Positions 50,798 through 58,779 of a stretch of 64,000 nucleotides of DNA are shown here, one piece after another; positions within the stretch are counted from its first letter, which is position 1; every line of letters begins with the position of its first letter. Location of the stretch: the NCBI GenBank assembly GCA_963611165.1, contig CAVDQG010000002.1:62001-126000 (forward strand), written 5' to 3'. The translations under genes were made by a program, and so were the position numbers. Origin of the DNA: SIG603 sp963611165. GTDB lineage: Bacteria > Bacillota > Clostridia > Oscillospirales > Acutalibacteraceae. Under the pieces are notes generated by a model. It searched no databases. It was not told where the DNA came from and was given only the letters and a program-made list of their open reading frames with translations.

Positions 50798-51623
50798 AAT
50801 CGCCACCTCCGTTTTTCTCGTCAAAGAAATAGAGGTTTGCAAGGGTGCTTTCAGCCCATGAATACTGGCTCATGTATTCGCCGAAAAAGCTCGGCTTGTC
50901 AATGCTAGCCTCATCCATAAAATCAAACAGGTCACATTTAATCTTGGTCTTGTCGACCGCATAGTAGTTGTGACTTTTAATGAGTATTTCTCCGATATCG
51001 TTGTCCTTGAGAGTTTTTTCCATCTCTCTCAAAATTTTGCCCAGATAGTCCTGAACGTTCTCTGTATAAAGCGACTCCTCAAAAATGACGGAAGCAATAT
51101 CTTTCTTCGTGACGCCGCCGCCAACTCTGTCAATGAGATAAGCGATAGCTTCCTTAGATTTTGCACGCTTAAAATGCACGGATTTTCCGTTCACAAGCAA
51201 ATCGAACTGACCGAAAGTCTTGGCGATTACCTTGCACTCGTTTTCCTCGACAGCTTTAACGTTCTTCGAGTATCGTCTGTTTGCCACTTCTTCCTTGACG
51301 TCCTTCTCGGCGGGCGGCTTCAAAAGGTAACCGCTTGCGTGAATCTGGAATGCGTCAAAGGCAAATTCGTAGTCATCCTCGGTTAGGAAGATTATATTTA
51401 CCTTAGGAGATTTTTTCTTGAGCTTCTCGGCAAAAACGATACAAGGCATATCGGAAAGCTCGGTATCGAGAAAAGCAAAGTCGAAGACAGTTTCGTCCAG
51501 CTCTTCCAAGGCATATTCCGTCTCGCTGAAGCTGTAGACATCTGCGCCCGACATCGTTTTTCGGACGGTTGCCTCGGTTTCGTCCAGAGTTTTTTCGTCG
51601 TTATCAAGTATTAATACATTCAT
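50793..51623 (-). CDS. Response regulator with receiver and SARP/OmpR-like DNA-binding domain
   Basis: The 276-residue protein has a receiver domain (residues 1-120: LILDNDEKTLD acidic patch, phospho-acceptor Asp in FAFLDTELSD, YLLKPPAEKDV) and a C-terminal winged helix/tetratricopeptide-like region (FGQFDLLVNGKSVHFKRAKSKEAIAYLIDRVGG ... LGKILREMEKTL) of the AfsR/SARP type. No histidine kinase gene adjoins it. Its placement inside a partner-switch operon suggests it is either the output or a second input. It overlaps the following gene by 5 bases if that gene starts at ATT. Confidence 0.87.
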   Translation of the reverse strand: MNVLILDNDEKTLDETEATVRKTMSGADVYSFSETEYALEELDETVFDFAFLDTELSDMPCIVFAEKLKKKSPKVNIIFLTEDDYEFAFDAFQIHASGYLLKPPAEKDVKEEVANRRYSKNVKAVEENECKVIAKTFGQFDLLVNGKSVHFKRAKSKEAIAYLIDRVGGGVTKKDIASVIFEESLYTENVQDYLGKILREMEKTLKDNDIGEILIKSHNYYAVDKTKIKCDLFDFMDEASIDKPSFFGEYMSQYSWAESTLANLYFFDEKNGGGDY

Positions 51624-51628
51624 ATTTC

Positions 51629-51931
51629 TTACTCTATCGTCAGAATATCGGTAAATCCTGTGATTTCGAGAACCTCCATGACAATCTCACCGACATGGAC
51701 AAGCTTCAAAGAACCCGACTTATTCTTTAATTTCTGAAGCTTCAAAATAACACGAAGTCCTGCGGAAGAAATGTACTCAAGACCCTCAAGGTCAAGAACT
51801 AGGTTTTCGTCTCCGTTAAGCTCATTTGAAATAAAGCTTTCAAGCTCAGGGGCGGTCATTGTGTCCAGTCTTCCGACCAGAGTTACGGTATCAAAAGCAT
51901 CGTCATGCTTCTTTTCGATTTTAAGGCTCAT
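51629..51931 (-). CDS. STAS-domain anti-anti-sigma factor (RsbV/SpoIIAA-like)
   Basis: With ATG at 51931, preceded by GGAGGA, the protein has 100 residues: VTLVGRLDTMTAPELESF and the phosphorylation motif EYISSAGLRVILKLQ with its Ser, then LVHVGEIVMEVLEITGF. It is the likely substrate of the RsbW-like kinase and RsbU-like phosphatase in the same operon, switching partners according to phosphorylation. It is the first gene of the operon. Confidence 0.92.
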   Translation of the reverse strand: MSLKIEKKHDDAFDTVTLVGRLDTMTAPELESFISNELNGDENLVLDLEGLEYISSAGLRVILKLQKLKNKSGSLKLVHVGEIVMEVLEITGFTDILTIE

Positions 51932-52069
51932 ATCTGTTCCTCCCAATATTATTTAAAAATATTATTTATTGAATAAATTCCAATTGTGTTAATTGTACCA
52001 TAGCGCACTTAATTTTACAATTTAATTGATGATAAAATAACGATTTTGCGGATAATTTCTAAAAATCAA

Positions 52070-52101
52070 AAAGACCGTCAGGCGTCTGCCCGTCGGTCTT
52101 T
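52070..52101 (-). terminator. Terminator of tex
   Basis: AAAGACCG and CGGTCTTT form the outer stem with an inner pairing; TTTTGATTTTT follows on the minus strand. Confidence 0.75.
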
Positions 52102-52115
52102 CCGTCAAATTTCAA

Positions 52116-54302
52116 TTATTTCTTTGAATTGTCTTTTTTAGCGTCCTTATTTTTCGGCTCTTTCATGGTAAGTGAAATTCTGCCCTTAGCCTCATCGACC
52201 GATATAACCCATGTTTTGATTATATCTCCGACCTTGAGAACATCGCTCGGATGGCGGATAAATTTGTTGCTTATCTGAGTGATGTGCACAAGTCCGTCCT
52301 GATGAACTCCGATGTCCACAAATGCGCCGAAATCGGTAACGTTTCTTACCGTGCCCATTATCTCCATGCCGGCCTTGAGGTCTTTCATGTCCTTAATATC
52401 GGATCTGAGCATTACCTTTTCAATTTCGTCTCTCGGATCTCTTCCCGGGCGCATAAGCTCGGTCACGATATCATCAAGAGTCGGCTCGCCTATTCCGATT
52501 TCTTCAGCCAATTTCTTCTTGCCGTAAGCATTAACCTTATCCTTTAGCTCGCCAAAACCGCCCTCGGGCATCTTCTTTATGGAATAGCCAACGCTTTCAA
52601 GAACTTTCTTTGCCGCCGTGTACGACTCGGGGTGAACCGCCGTGTTGTCGAGAATATTGTCAGACTCGGGAACACGCAAGAATCCTGCGCACTGCTCGAA
52701 AGCCTTCGGGCCAAGCTTGCTTACCTTTTTGAGCTCGCTTCTTGACTTGAACTCGCCGTTCTCTGCACGGTAAGCAATAATGTTCTTTGCTATAGTGTTG
52801 TTTACACCCGCAACATTAACGAGAAGTGACGGTGACGCGGTATTCAAATCAACTCCGACAGAGTTAACGCAAGCCTCGACAACACCGCTTAAAGCACTTG
52901 AAAGCTCCTTTTGCGGCATATCGTGCTGATACTGTCCGACGCCTATCGCCTTGGGGTCTATCTTTACAAGCTCTGCAAGCGGATCCTGAAGTCGGTGTGC
53001 GATAGAAACAGCACTTCTTAATGTGAGGTCATACTCGGGATACTCCTCTGCGGCAAGCTTGGAAGCCGAGTAAACGGAAGCTCCGGCCTCGCTTACTACC
53101 ATATAATCTACCTTGAGATTATTGTCCTTTATGAGCTTATCCGTGAAAATTTCCGTTTCCTTTGAAGCGGTGCCGTTTCCAATTGCAATAAGGGTTACGC
53201 CGTATTTCTTTATGAATCGGAGAATCTTTTCTGCCGACTCCTTCTCGCCCTTTGCTCCGTGCGTAATGTAAGCAACACCCGTATCGAGTACCTTTCCCGT
53301 AGCGTCCACAACGGCTATCTTACATCCGGTTCTGTAGCCGGGGTCAAGTCCGATAGTCACTCTGCCCTTAACGGGAGGCTGCATGAGAAGATTTCTGAGG
53401 TTCTCGGAGAAAACCTTAATCGCATCCGTTGCCGCACGGGAGGTTAATTCGCTTCTTACCTCTCTTTCAATTGAGGGGTAAATCAAACGGCTGTATGCAT
53501 CCTCCGCCGCTTCCTCTATGCACTCACGGCACGGAGAATTTCCCTTAACATAGCTTTCGGCACAAATAGCCTTTCCTCTCTCGTCATTTATCGCTACGCT
53601 TACCTTTAAGAAGCCCTCTTTCTCACCTCTGTCAATGGCAAGAATTCTGTGGTTTGCAAGCTTTTTAATCGGCTCGGAAAAATCGTAGTAATTTCTGTAG
53701 ACAGAATCCTCGTCCTTTGCCGCTTTTGCATTAACGGCAGAATAATTCATCGCTAGGTTTCTCAGTCTTCTGCGAATGTCTGCGTCATCGCTGATTTTCT
53801 CGGCAATAATATCCTTTGCGCCCTGAAGTGCGTCCTCGGGAGACTTCACGCCTTTTTCTTCATTCACATAATTTTCGGCATAATCAATCGGATATTTTCC
53901 GTTTCTCTTCTGCTCTAAAATCTCGTTGGCAAGCGGCTCGAGTCCCTTTTCCTTTGCGACAGACGCCCTTGTCTTTCTCTTCGGTCTGAACGGGCGGTAA
54001 ATATCTTCAATCTCCGAAAGAGTCTTTGCCCCGTCAAGTGCTTTGCTTATCTCGTCAGTCAATTTCTCCTGTGCCGAAATAAGTTCCCTCGTCTCCTCAC
54101 GCTTGGAGTCGAGATTGCGAAGATAAGTGAGTCTCTCGGAAATCTGACGGATAACCTGATCGTCAAGAGTTCCGTGAGCCTCTTTTCTGTATCGTGCGAT
54201 AAAGGGAATCGTGTTTCCCTCGTCAATAAGCGAAATTAAATTGTCTGTCTGCCAAGACTTGAGTGAAAACTCCTTGGCAAGAACCTCTGAATAATTTGTC
54301 AT
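52116..54302 (-). CDS. tex: Tex-family RNA-binding transcription accessory protein
   Basis: The 728-residue protein has the complete Tex layout: N-terminal helical region (IPFIARYRKEAHGTLDDQ, a hallmark), YqgF-like domain with GLDPGYRTGCKIAVVD, helix-hairpin-helix region (NTASPSLLVNVAGVNNTIAKNII) and a C-terminal S1 domain (GTVRNVTDFGAFVDIGVHQDGLVHITQI), ending in a Lys-rich tail. Tex binds nucleic acid and influences transcription and toxin expression in some species. GAGGT precedes ATG. Confidence 0.95.
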   Translation of the reverse strand: MTNYSEVLAKEFSLKSWQTDNLISLIDEGNTIPFIARYRKEAHGTLDDQVIRQISERLTYLRNLDSKREETRELISAQEKLTDEISKALDGAKTLSEIEDIYRPFRPKRKTRASVAKEKGLEPLANEILEQKRNGKYPIDYAENYVNEEKGVKSPEDALQGAKDIIAEKISDDADIRRRLRNLAMNYSAVNAKAAKDEDSVYRNYYDFSEPIKKLANHRILAIDRGEKEGFLKVSVAINDERGKAICAESYVKGNSPCRECIEEAAEDAYSRLIYPSIEREVRSELTSRAATDAIKVFSENLRNLLMQPPVKGRVTIGLDPGYRTGCKIAVVDATGKVLDTGVAYITHGAKGEKESAEKILRFIKKYGVTLIAIGNGTASKETEIFTDKLIKDNNLKVDYMVVSEAGASVYSASKLAAEEYPEYDLTLRSAVSIAHRLQDPLAELVKIDPKAIGVGQYQHDMPQKELSSALSGVVEACVNSVGVDLNTASPSLLVNVAGVNNTIAKNIIAYRAENGEFKSRSELKKVSKLGPKAFEQCAGFLRVPESDNILDNTAVHPESYTAAKKVLESVGYSIKKMPEGGFGELKDKVNAYGKKKLAEEIGIGEPTLDDIVTELMRPGRDPRDEIEKVMLRSDIKDMKDLKAGMEIMGTVRNVTDFGAFVDIGVHQDGLVHITQISNKFIRHPSDVLKVGDIIKTWVISVDEAKGRISLTMKEPKNKDAKKDNSKK

Positions 54303-54466
54303 AGCTACCTCATTTTAGTTTTTTAGGGTTTTAGCATAATACTTTTATGCTTTTCCGTCAACAAATACTTTTTTCGGCACTTGATATTAGCTTTTCTCGG
54401 TGCTAATATTGTTGCATATGACAGTAAATGAATCGCTGTCTTTTTTGGGTATCGAGGTATTGTATT

Positions 54467-55084
54467 ATGGAAAAATTAATAAACACGGTCATTTTCGACA
54501 TCGGAAATGTCCTCGCTCCGTTCGGCTGGGAAGAGACCTTTGCCGAGCTTTTTGACGAGGGAACCGCCGCCCGTGTCGCAAAGGCTACCGTTCTGAACAG
54601 AACGCTATGGGATGAATTCGACAGAGGTGCGCTTTCAGATGAAGAAATCATTGATTCGTTCAAAAAAAGCGACCCGGGCATAGCCGATTTAATTGAAGAC
54701 GCCGTGTGGGAAATCTACAAAAGAAAAACTCCGTATGAGTACGCAGAGCGATGGATGAAAAAATTAAAGGAACAGGGATATAAAATATATCTTCTCTCAA
54801 ACTACGGCAGAACGGCATTTAATATGTCAAAACCGCAGTTCACTTTTCTCAAGTATGTTGACGGCGGTGTAATTTCCTATCAGGTGGAAATCACAAAGCC
54901 CGACGACAGGATATATATGATACTCTGCCAAAAATACGGCATAAGCCCGAACGAAGCGGTTTTCATTGACGACAACAAAGCCAACATCGAAGCCGCCGAC
55001 AAGCTCGGATTTAATACCGTTCTTCACGAAAACGAAAAAAGCTCGGCGGAGAAATTCAAGTCGCTTGGAATCGAGGTGGAGTGA
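54467..55084 (+). CDS. HAD-superfamily hydrolase
   Basis: The 205-residue protein has HAD motif I as FDIGNVLAPF (first Asp of DxxxV; the second catalytic Asp position is Asn), motif II in LLSNYG, motif III Lys in EITKPDDRIY and motif IV in VFIDDNKANI. It resembles the YihX/epoxide-hydrolase-like phosphatases, in which DxGN is common. ATG at 54467 has GAGGT upstream. Its stop overlaps the next start (TGATG). Confidence 0.88.
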   Translation: MEKLINTVIFDIGNVLAPFGWEETFAELFDEGTAARVAKATVLNRTLWDEFDRGALSDEEIIDSFKKSDPGIADLIEDAVWEIYKRKTPYEYAERWMKKLKEQGYKIYLLSNYGRTAFNMSKPQFTFLKYVDGGVISYQVEITKPDDRIYMILCQKYGISPNEAVFIDDNKANIEAADKLGFNTVLHENEKSSAEKFKSLGIEVE

Positions 55085-55551
55085 TGGCAAACACACAAGG
55101 CACAAAAAAGCAAACCTCCGACTGCCGCATGAAGCTTGGCGTTGCGGTCGATGAATTCGAAAAAAGAATGAAAAAGCTTATGCGTGAGGACACGCTCCAA
55201 AATGCTTTTAAATCAGGGGAATTTCGAGGGAAAATCGCAGACGGTAAATTTTATATGTTTATAAGCGAGGATACGCCGAAAAACACGACCGATGTTATGC
55301 ACGGCACATACGGTAACGGAGAAATAGTCTGGCACTACACAAAACCGAGGGCGTCTTATATTTTTTCGGGTACACTCTCGTTAATTTTCGTGCTTGTCGC
55401 ATTCTTTTTTTATTTTATCAACGGTCTTGCGGGACTTGCGTTCCTCATTCCCGTACCGTTCATCGTTTCGCCTTGGTTCAGAAAAGGTAAGGCGGGCGAT
55501 AAATCAAAGCTTGAAAAAAAGCTCAGAGAGATTTCCAATAAGCTCTCTTAA
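55084..55551 (+). CDS. Two-span membrane protein of unknown function
   Basis: The 155-residue protein has a charged soluble half (EFEKRMKKLMREDTLQNAFKSGEFRGK ... YMFISEDTPKNTTDVMHGTYGNG), two close hydrophobic spans (SYIFSGTLSLIFVLVAFFFYFI and GLAFLIPVPFIV) and a basic end. Coupled to the HAD gene by an overlapping stop/start, it may anchor or partner that enzyme. No family recognised. Confidence 0.7.
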   Translation: MANTQGTKKQTSDCRMKLGVAVDEFEKRMKKLMREDTLQNAFKSGEFRGKIADGKFYMFISEDTPKNTTDVMHGTYGNGEIVWHYTKPRASYIFSGTLSLIFVLVAFFFYFINGLAGLAFLIPVPFIVSPWFRKGKAGDKSKLEKKLREISNKLS

Positions 55552-55623
55552 TTCTGAATTTATGCAATAGGTAATTGAAAGATATTGGTATATTGAATTC
55601 TTGTATATAGAAAGTGTAATTAT

Positions 55624-57015
55624 ATGGCATCTGTAAAAACTAAATCCCACGAGATGGACATGACGCATGGCCCTCTTCTCGGTAAAATTATCACCTTCGC
55701 TATCCCCGTTATGCTCTCAGGCTGTCTTCAGCTGCTTTTTAACGCAGCCGACACCATAGTTGTCGGAAGATTTGCAGGAGCTACATCTCTTGCCGCCGTA
55801 GGCTCAACAGGAGCACTCATCAACCTTGTTATCGGACTTTTCTTCGGTCTTTCAATCGGAGCGAATGTTCTTGTGGCAAGATACTACGGTGCAGGTCAAA
55901 ACAAAGATTTATCAGAAACCGTTCACACAGCGGTCATTGCATCGGTTCTCTTCGGTGTGATACTCATTTTCCTCGGAGTTGCCGTCGCAAGACCCATGCT
56001 CGAGCTTATGGGTACTCCCGATGACGTTATCGACCTCTCTGTTCTCTACATGAGAATTTACTTCATCGGCATGCCGGCTATGATGCTCTACAACTACGCC
56101 GCATCGATTCTACGTGCCATCGGCGACACGAAAAGACCGCTTTATTACCTGATAACAGCAGGTATTATAAATGTTTTACTCAATCTTGTTCTCGTCATTG
56201 TTTTTCATCTCGGCGTAGCGGGCGTTGCAATCGCAACAGATATTTCCCAGGTGGTTTCCGCAACTCTTACTGTAATTTGTCTCATCAAGGACGGCGATAA
56301 GCCTTACGGACTGAGATTAAGCGAACTTAAAATCAACAAGCACAAGCTTATCGAAATGACTAAAATCGGACTTCCCGCTGGAATTCAGGGATGCGTTTTC
56401 TCCCTCTCGAACATGGTGGTTCAGTCCTCAATCAATTCCTTCGGCTCAGTAGTTATGGCAGGCAACACCGCCGCCTCCAACATCGAGGGCTTTGTCTACA
56501 TGGCAATGAACTCCTTCTATCAGACGTCAATCAGCTTCACAAGCCAGAACTTCGGTGCTCAGAAGTATCACCGCATCAATAAAGTTGCGATTTACTGCCA
56601 ATGCTGTGTAGTCGCTACGGGACTTATTCTCGGCGTCGGCGCATATCTTGCCGCAAGACCGCTTCTTGGAATATATACAGATGACCCCGAGGTCATAAGC
56701 TACGGCGTACTTCGAATGGGCTACTGCTGTCTTCCCTACTTCGTATGCGGTATGATGGACACGATGGTCGGCATGATAAGAGGTTTAGGCTATTCCGTTA
56801 TAACCATGCTTGTCTCAATCGGCGGCGCATGCGGTTTGAGACTCATTTGGATTTTCACGGTGTTCGCTCATTTCAGGACTCTTCCTATGCTCTACATCGT
56901 TTATGTAATCACCTGGACGGTAACCTTCCTTTGCCACCTCACATGCTTCCTCGTGATAAGAAAAAAATTCCCAAAAGAGGACTACCCCGACCCCGTCTAC
57001 GAAAAAGCTATCTGA
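55624..57015 (+). CDS. MATE family exporter
   Basis: The 463-residue protein has twelve spans, with FNAADTIVVGRFAGATSLAAVGSTGALINL near the start, SILRAIGDTKRPLYYL at mid-protein and MMDTMVGMIRGLGYSVITM in the second half. It is the most canonical of the four MATE proteins in this window. The ribosome site is weak. Substrate unknown. It is followed after about 100 bases by the mrp gene on the same strand, with no terminator recognised between them. Confidence 0.93.
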   Translation: MASVKTKSHEMDMTHGPLLGKIITFAIPVMLSGCLQLLFNAADTIVVGRFAGATSLAAVGSTGALINLVIGLFFGLSIGANVLVARYYGAGQNKDLSETVHTAVIASVLFGVILIFLGVAVARPMLELMGTPDDVIDLSVLYMRIYFIGMPAMMLYNYAASILRAIGDTKRPLYYLITAGIINVLLNLVLVIVFHLGVAGVAIATDISQVVSATLTVICLIKDGDKPYGLRLSELKINKHKLIEMTKIGLPAGIQGCVFSLSNMVVQSSINSFGSVVMAGNTAASNIEGFVYMAMNSFYQTSISFTSQNFGAQKYHRINKVAIYCQCCVVATGLILGVGAYLAARPLLGIYTDDPEVISYGVLRMGYCCLPYFVCGMMDTMVGMIRGLGYSVITMLVSIGGACGLRLIWIFTVFAHFRTLPMLYIVYVITWTVTFLCHLTCFLVIRKKFPKEDYPDPVYEKAI

Positions 57016-57114
57016 AAGCTTAGCTGTTTCATTCGTTGACAAACAGGTTTCAAGCGGCTAAAATGTGAGATGTATTCGTTGTAAACCAAACTTAGAATAA
57101 GGAGAATTTATAAT

Positions 57115-57939
57115 ATGAGCGACTGCACACATAATTGTTCAAGCTGCGGCGAGAACTGCCCCTCAAGACAGGAGCCCGAGAGCCTTATCGCACCGCAGAA
57201 TAAAATGAGCAACGTCAAAAAGGTAATCGGCGTTGTTTCCGGCAAGGGCGGTGTAGGAAAGTCATCCGTCACATCAATGCTTGCCGTAACCATGCAGAGA
57301 AGAAACCGCCAAGCCGCAATTCTTGACGCCGACATCACCGGCCCGTCAATTCCGCAGTGCTTCGGCGTTCACGAAAGAGCTAGCGGATCTGACGACGGTA
57401 TTTTCCCGGCTGTAACAAAATCCGGCATTGAGCTTATGAGCATGAACCTCATTCTTAACCGTGAGACAGACCCTGTCGTTTGGAGAGGCCCCGTCATCGC
57501 AGGCGCCATCAAGCAGTTCTGGTCTGATGTCATTTGGAACGAGGTTGATTATATGTTTGTCGACCTTCCTCCCGGAACAGGCGATGTTCCGCTCACGGTT
57601 TTCCAGAGCATTCCGCTTGACGGAATCATCATCATCACTTCCCCTCAGGAGCTTGTTTCCATGATTGTTTCCAAGGCAGTGGAAATGGCTAAGCTGATGA
57701 ATGTTCCGATTATCGGTCTTGTTGAAAACTACAGCTATGTGAAATGTCCGTGCTGTGGCGAAGTCATCCATGTTTACGGAGAGAGCCATATCGATGAGGT
57801 TGCCGAGAAGTACGAGCTCAAGGTTCTCGGCAAAATTCCCATGGATCCTGCTCTTGCTTCGGCTTGCGACAAGGGTGCTATCGAGGATTTCGAGGGCGGT
57901 TGGCTTGACGACGCAGCTGATGTCATAGAAAAACTCTGA
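57115..57939 (+). CDS. mrp: Mrp/Nbp35-type P-loop Fe-S carrier ATPase
   Basis: The 274-residue protein has the deviant Walker A GKGGVGKS (43-50), VDLPPGTGDVPLTVFQ and the C-terminal CPCCG (Cys211, Cys213, Cys214) that holds a bridging Fe-S cluster in the family. Unlike short bacterial Mrp proteins it has an N-terminal four-cysteine motif (Cys4, Cys8, Cys11, Cys15), as in Nbp35. It should assemble or deliver Fe-S clusters. AAGGAG precedes ATG. Confidence 0.92.
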   Translation: MSDCTHNCSSCGENCPSRQEPESLIAPQNKMSNVKKVIGVVSGKGGVGKSSVTSMLAVTMQRRNRQAAILDADITGPSIPQCFGVHERASGSDDGIFPAVTKSGIELMSMNLILNRETDPVVWRGPVIAGAIKQFWSDVIWNEVDYMFVDLPPGTGDVPLTVFQSIPLDGIIIITSPQELVSMIVSKAVEMAKLMNVPIIGLVENYSYVKCPCCGEVIHVYGESHIDEVAEKYELKVLGKIPMDPALASACDKGAIEDFEGGWLDDAADVIEKL

Positions 57940-57987
57940 TACCTAAAATTTGATAATAAGCACAGAGTACCTCCTACTTTGTGAAAA

Positions 57988-58016
57988 AACGGCACTTGTT
58001 TTTAGCAAGTGCCGTT
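57988..58016. terminator. Terminator between mrp and the converging TetR gene
   Basis: AACGGCACTTG and CAAGTGCCGTT form an 11-bp stem; GTGTTTTT follows on plus. Confidence 0.85.
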
Positions 58017-58037
58017 GTGTTTTTATGTTCGATTTTA

Positions 58038-58601
58038 TTACATTTGAAAAGCATCCATCAGCTTTCCGAACTCTTCCATGGCGGTTTTTTCGCTTATCAA
58101 ATTCCCCGACAAAAACCAGCGTCTTAGCAACGACACTATTCCTCCCGCACAGAAGGTTGCTATAACAGACGGGTCGGTGACATATTCCTTACCCGTCTTG
58201 ATTAGAAAATCGCAGATATTTACGCTTATCTCCTGCGTGAAGCTGTCTATCAAAACACATGCGTCGTCGCTGCTAACTATGCTGTTGACAATCATTTTAT
58301 GGGAAAGGAAAAATTCGGTACTTCTTCTGAAACAGTACATACAGTATTGCTTCAGCTCGTCTCCCCAGTTGTCATCGGGATTATCGTCAAGAAATCTCTT
58401 TCTCATTCGCTTTACAAAAAATCTCCAGAAATCGTATTTATCGTAAAAGTGCTTGTAAAAAGTTGCTCTTCTCACGAGGGCACGGTCGCAAAGCTCGCTT
58501 ACGCTTATGGAATCAAAGCGTTTGACTTCGAGAAGTTCCATCAAAGCATCGCAAAGGGCTTTTTGAGTTTTTTGCACACGAAGATCGTTTTCATTTATCA
58601 T
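58038..58601 (-). CDS. TetR/AcrR family repressor
   Basis: With ATG at 58601, preceded by GGGAGAA, the protein has 187 residues. The N-terminal helix-turn-helix is KTQKALCDALMELLEVKRFDSISVSELCDRALVRRATFYKHFYDK; the rest is an all-helical ligand domain. It is divergent from the MMPL exporter gene and should repress it and itself. Two related GAACA/TGTTC sites lie between the genes. Confidence 0.9.
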   Translation of the reverse strand: MINENDLRVQKTQKALCDALMELLEVKRFDSISVSELCDRALVRRATFYKHFYDKYDFWRFFVKRMRKRFLDDNPDDNWGDELKQYCMYCFRRSTEFFLSHKMIVNSIVSSDDACVLIDSFTQEISVNICDFLIKTGKEYVTDPSVIATFCAGGIVSLLRRWFLSGNLISEKTAMEEFGKLMDAFQM

Positions 58602-58653
58602 AGCGTTCTCCCAAATCAGACAATTTTGATTATATGTCAATTATTATTCATAT

Positions 58654-58667
58654 GAACAAAACTGTTC
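58654..58667. promoter_or_regulatory. Probable TetR operator, site A
   Basis: GAACA-AAAC-TGTTC is a perfect inverted repeat between the divergent genes. A related site with GAACAGTTGTC lies at 58710-58720, inside the TetR gene promoter. Confidence 0.55.
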
Positions 58668-58676
58668 CTTGATTAA

Positions 58677-58722
58677 TTTTTTTTTTTTTTTTATTATAAA
58701 TTCAAAAACGAACAGTTGTCAA
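58677..58722 (-). promoter_or_regulatory. TetR promoter firing into a run of 16 A residues
   Basis: On the minus strand consensus TTGACA (58717-58722) and TATAAT (58693-58698) are 18 bases apart. The -10 is followed directly by 16 A residues (T run 58677-58692 on plus), so transcription would begin inside the A run. The spacer region holds operator-like CTGTTC. Confidence 0.65.
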
Positions 58723-58779
58723 TTAAATTACAAAAGTTAATTTTAATTCAGCTGTAAATCAAAAAAAGAAGGAAAAGCT

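Noticed and set aside
58602..58779. GAACA-N4-TGTTC site read as an SOS box
   Set aside because: The spacing between GAAC and GTTC is six bases, not four, and the site fits the neighbouring TetR gene better.
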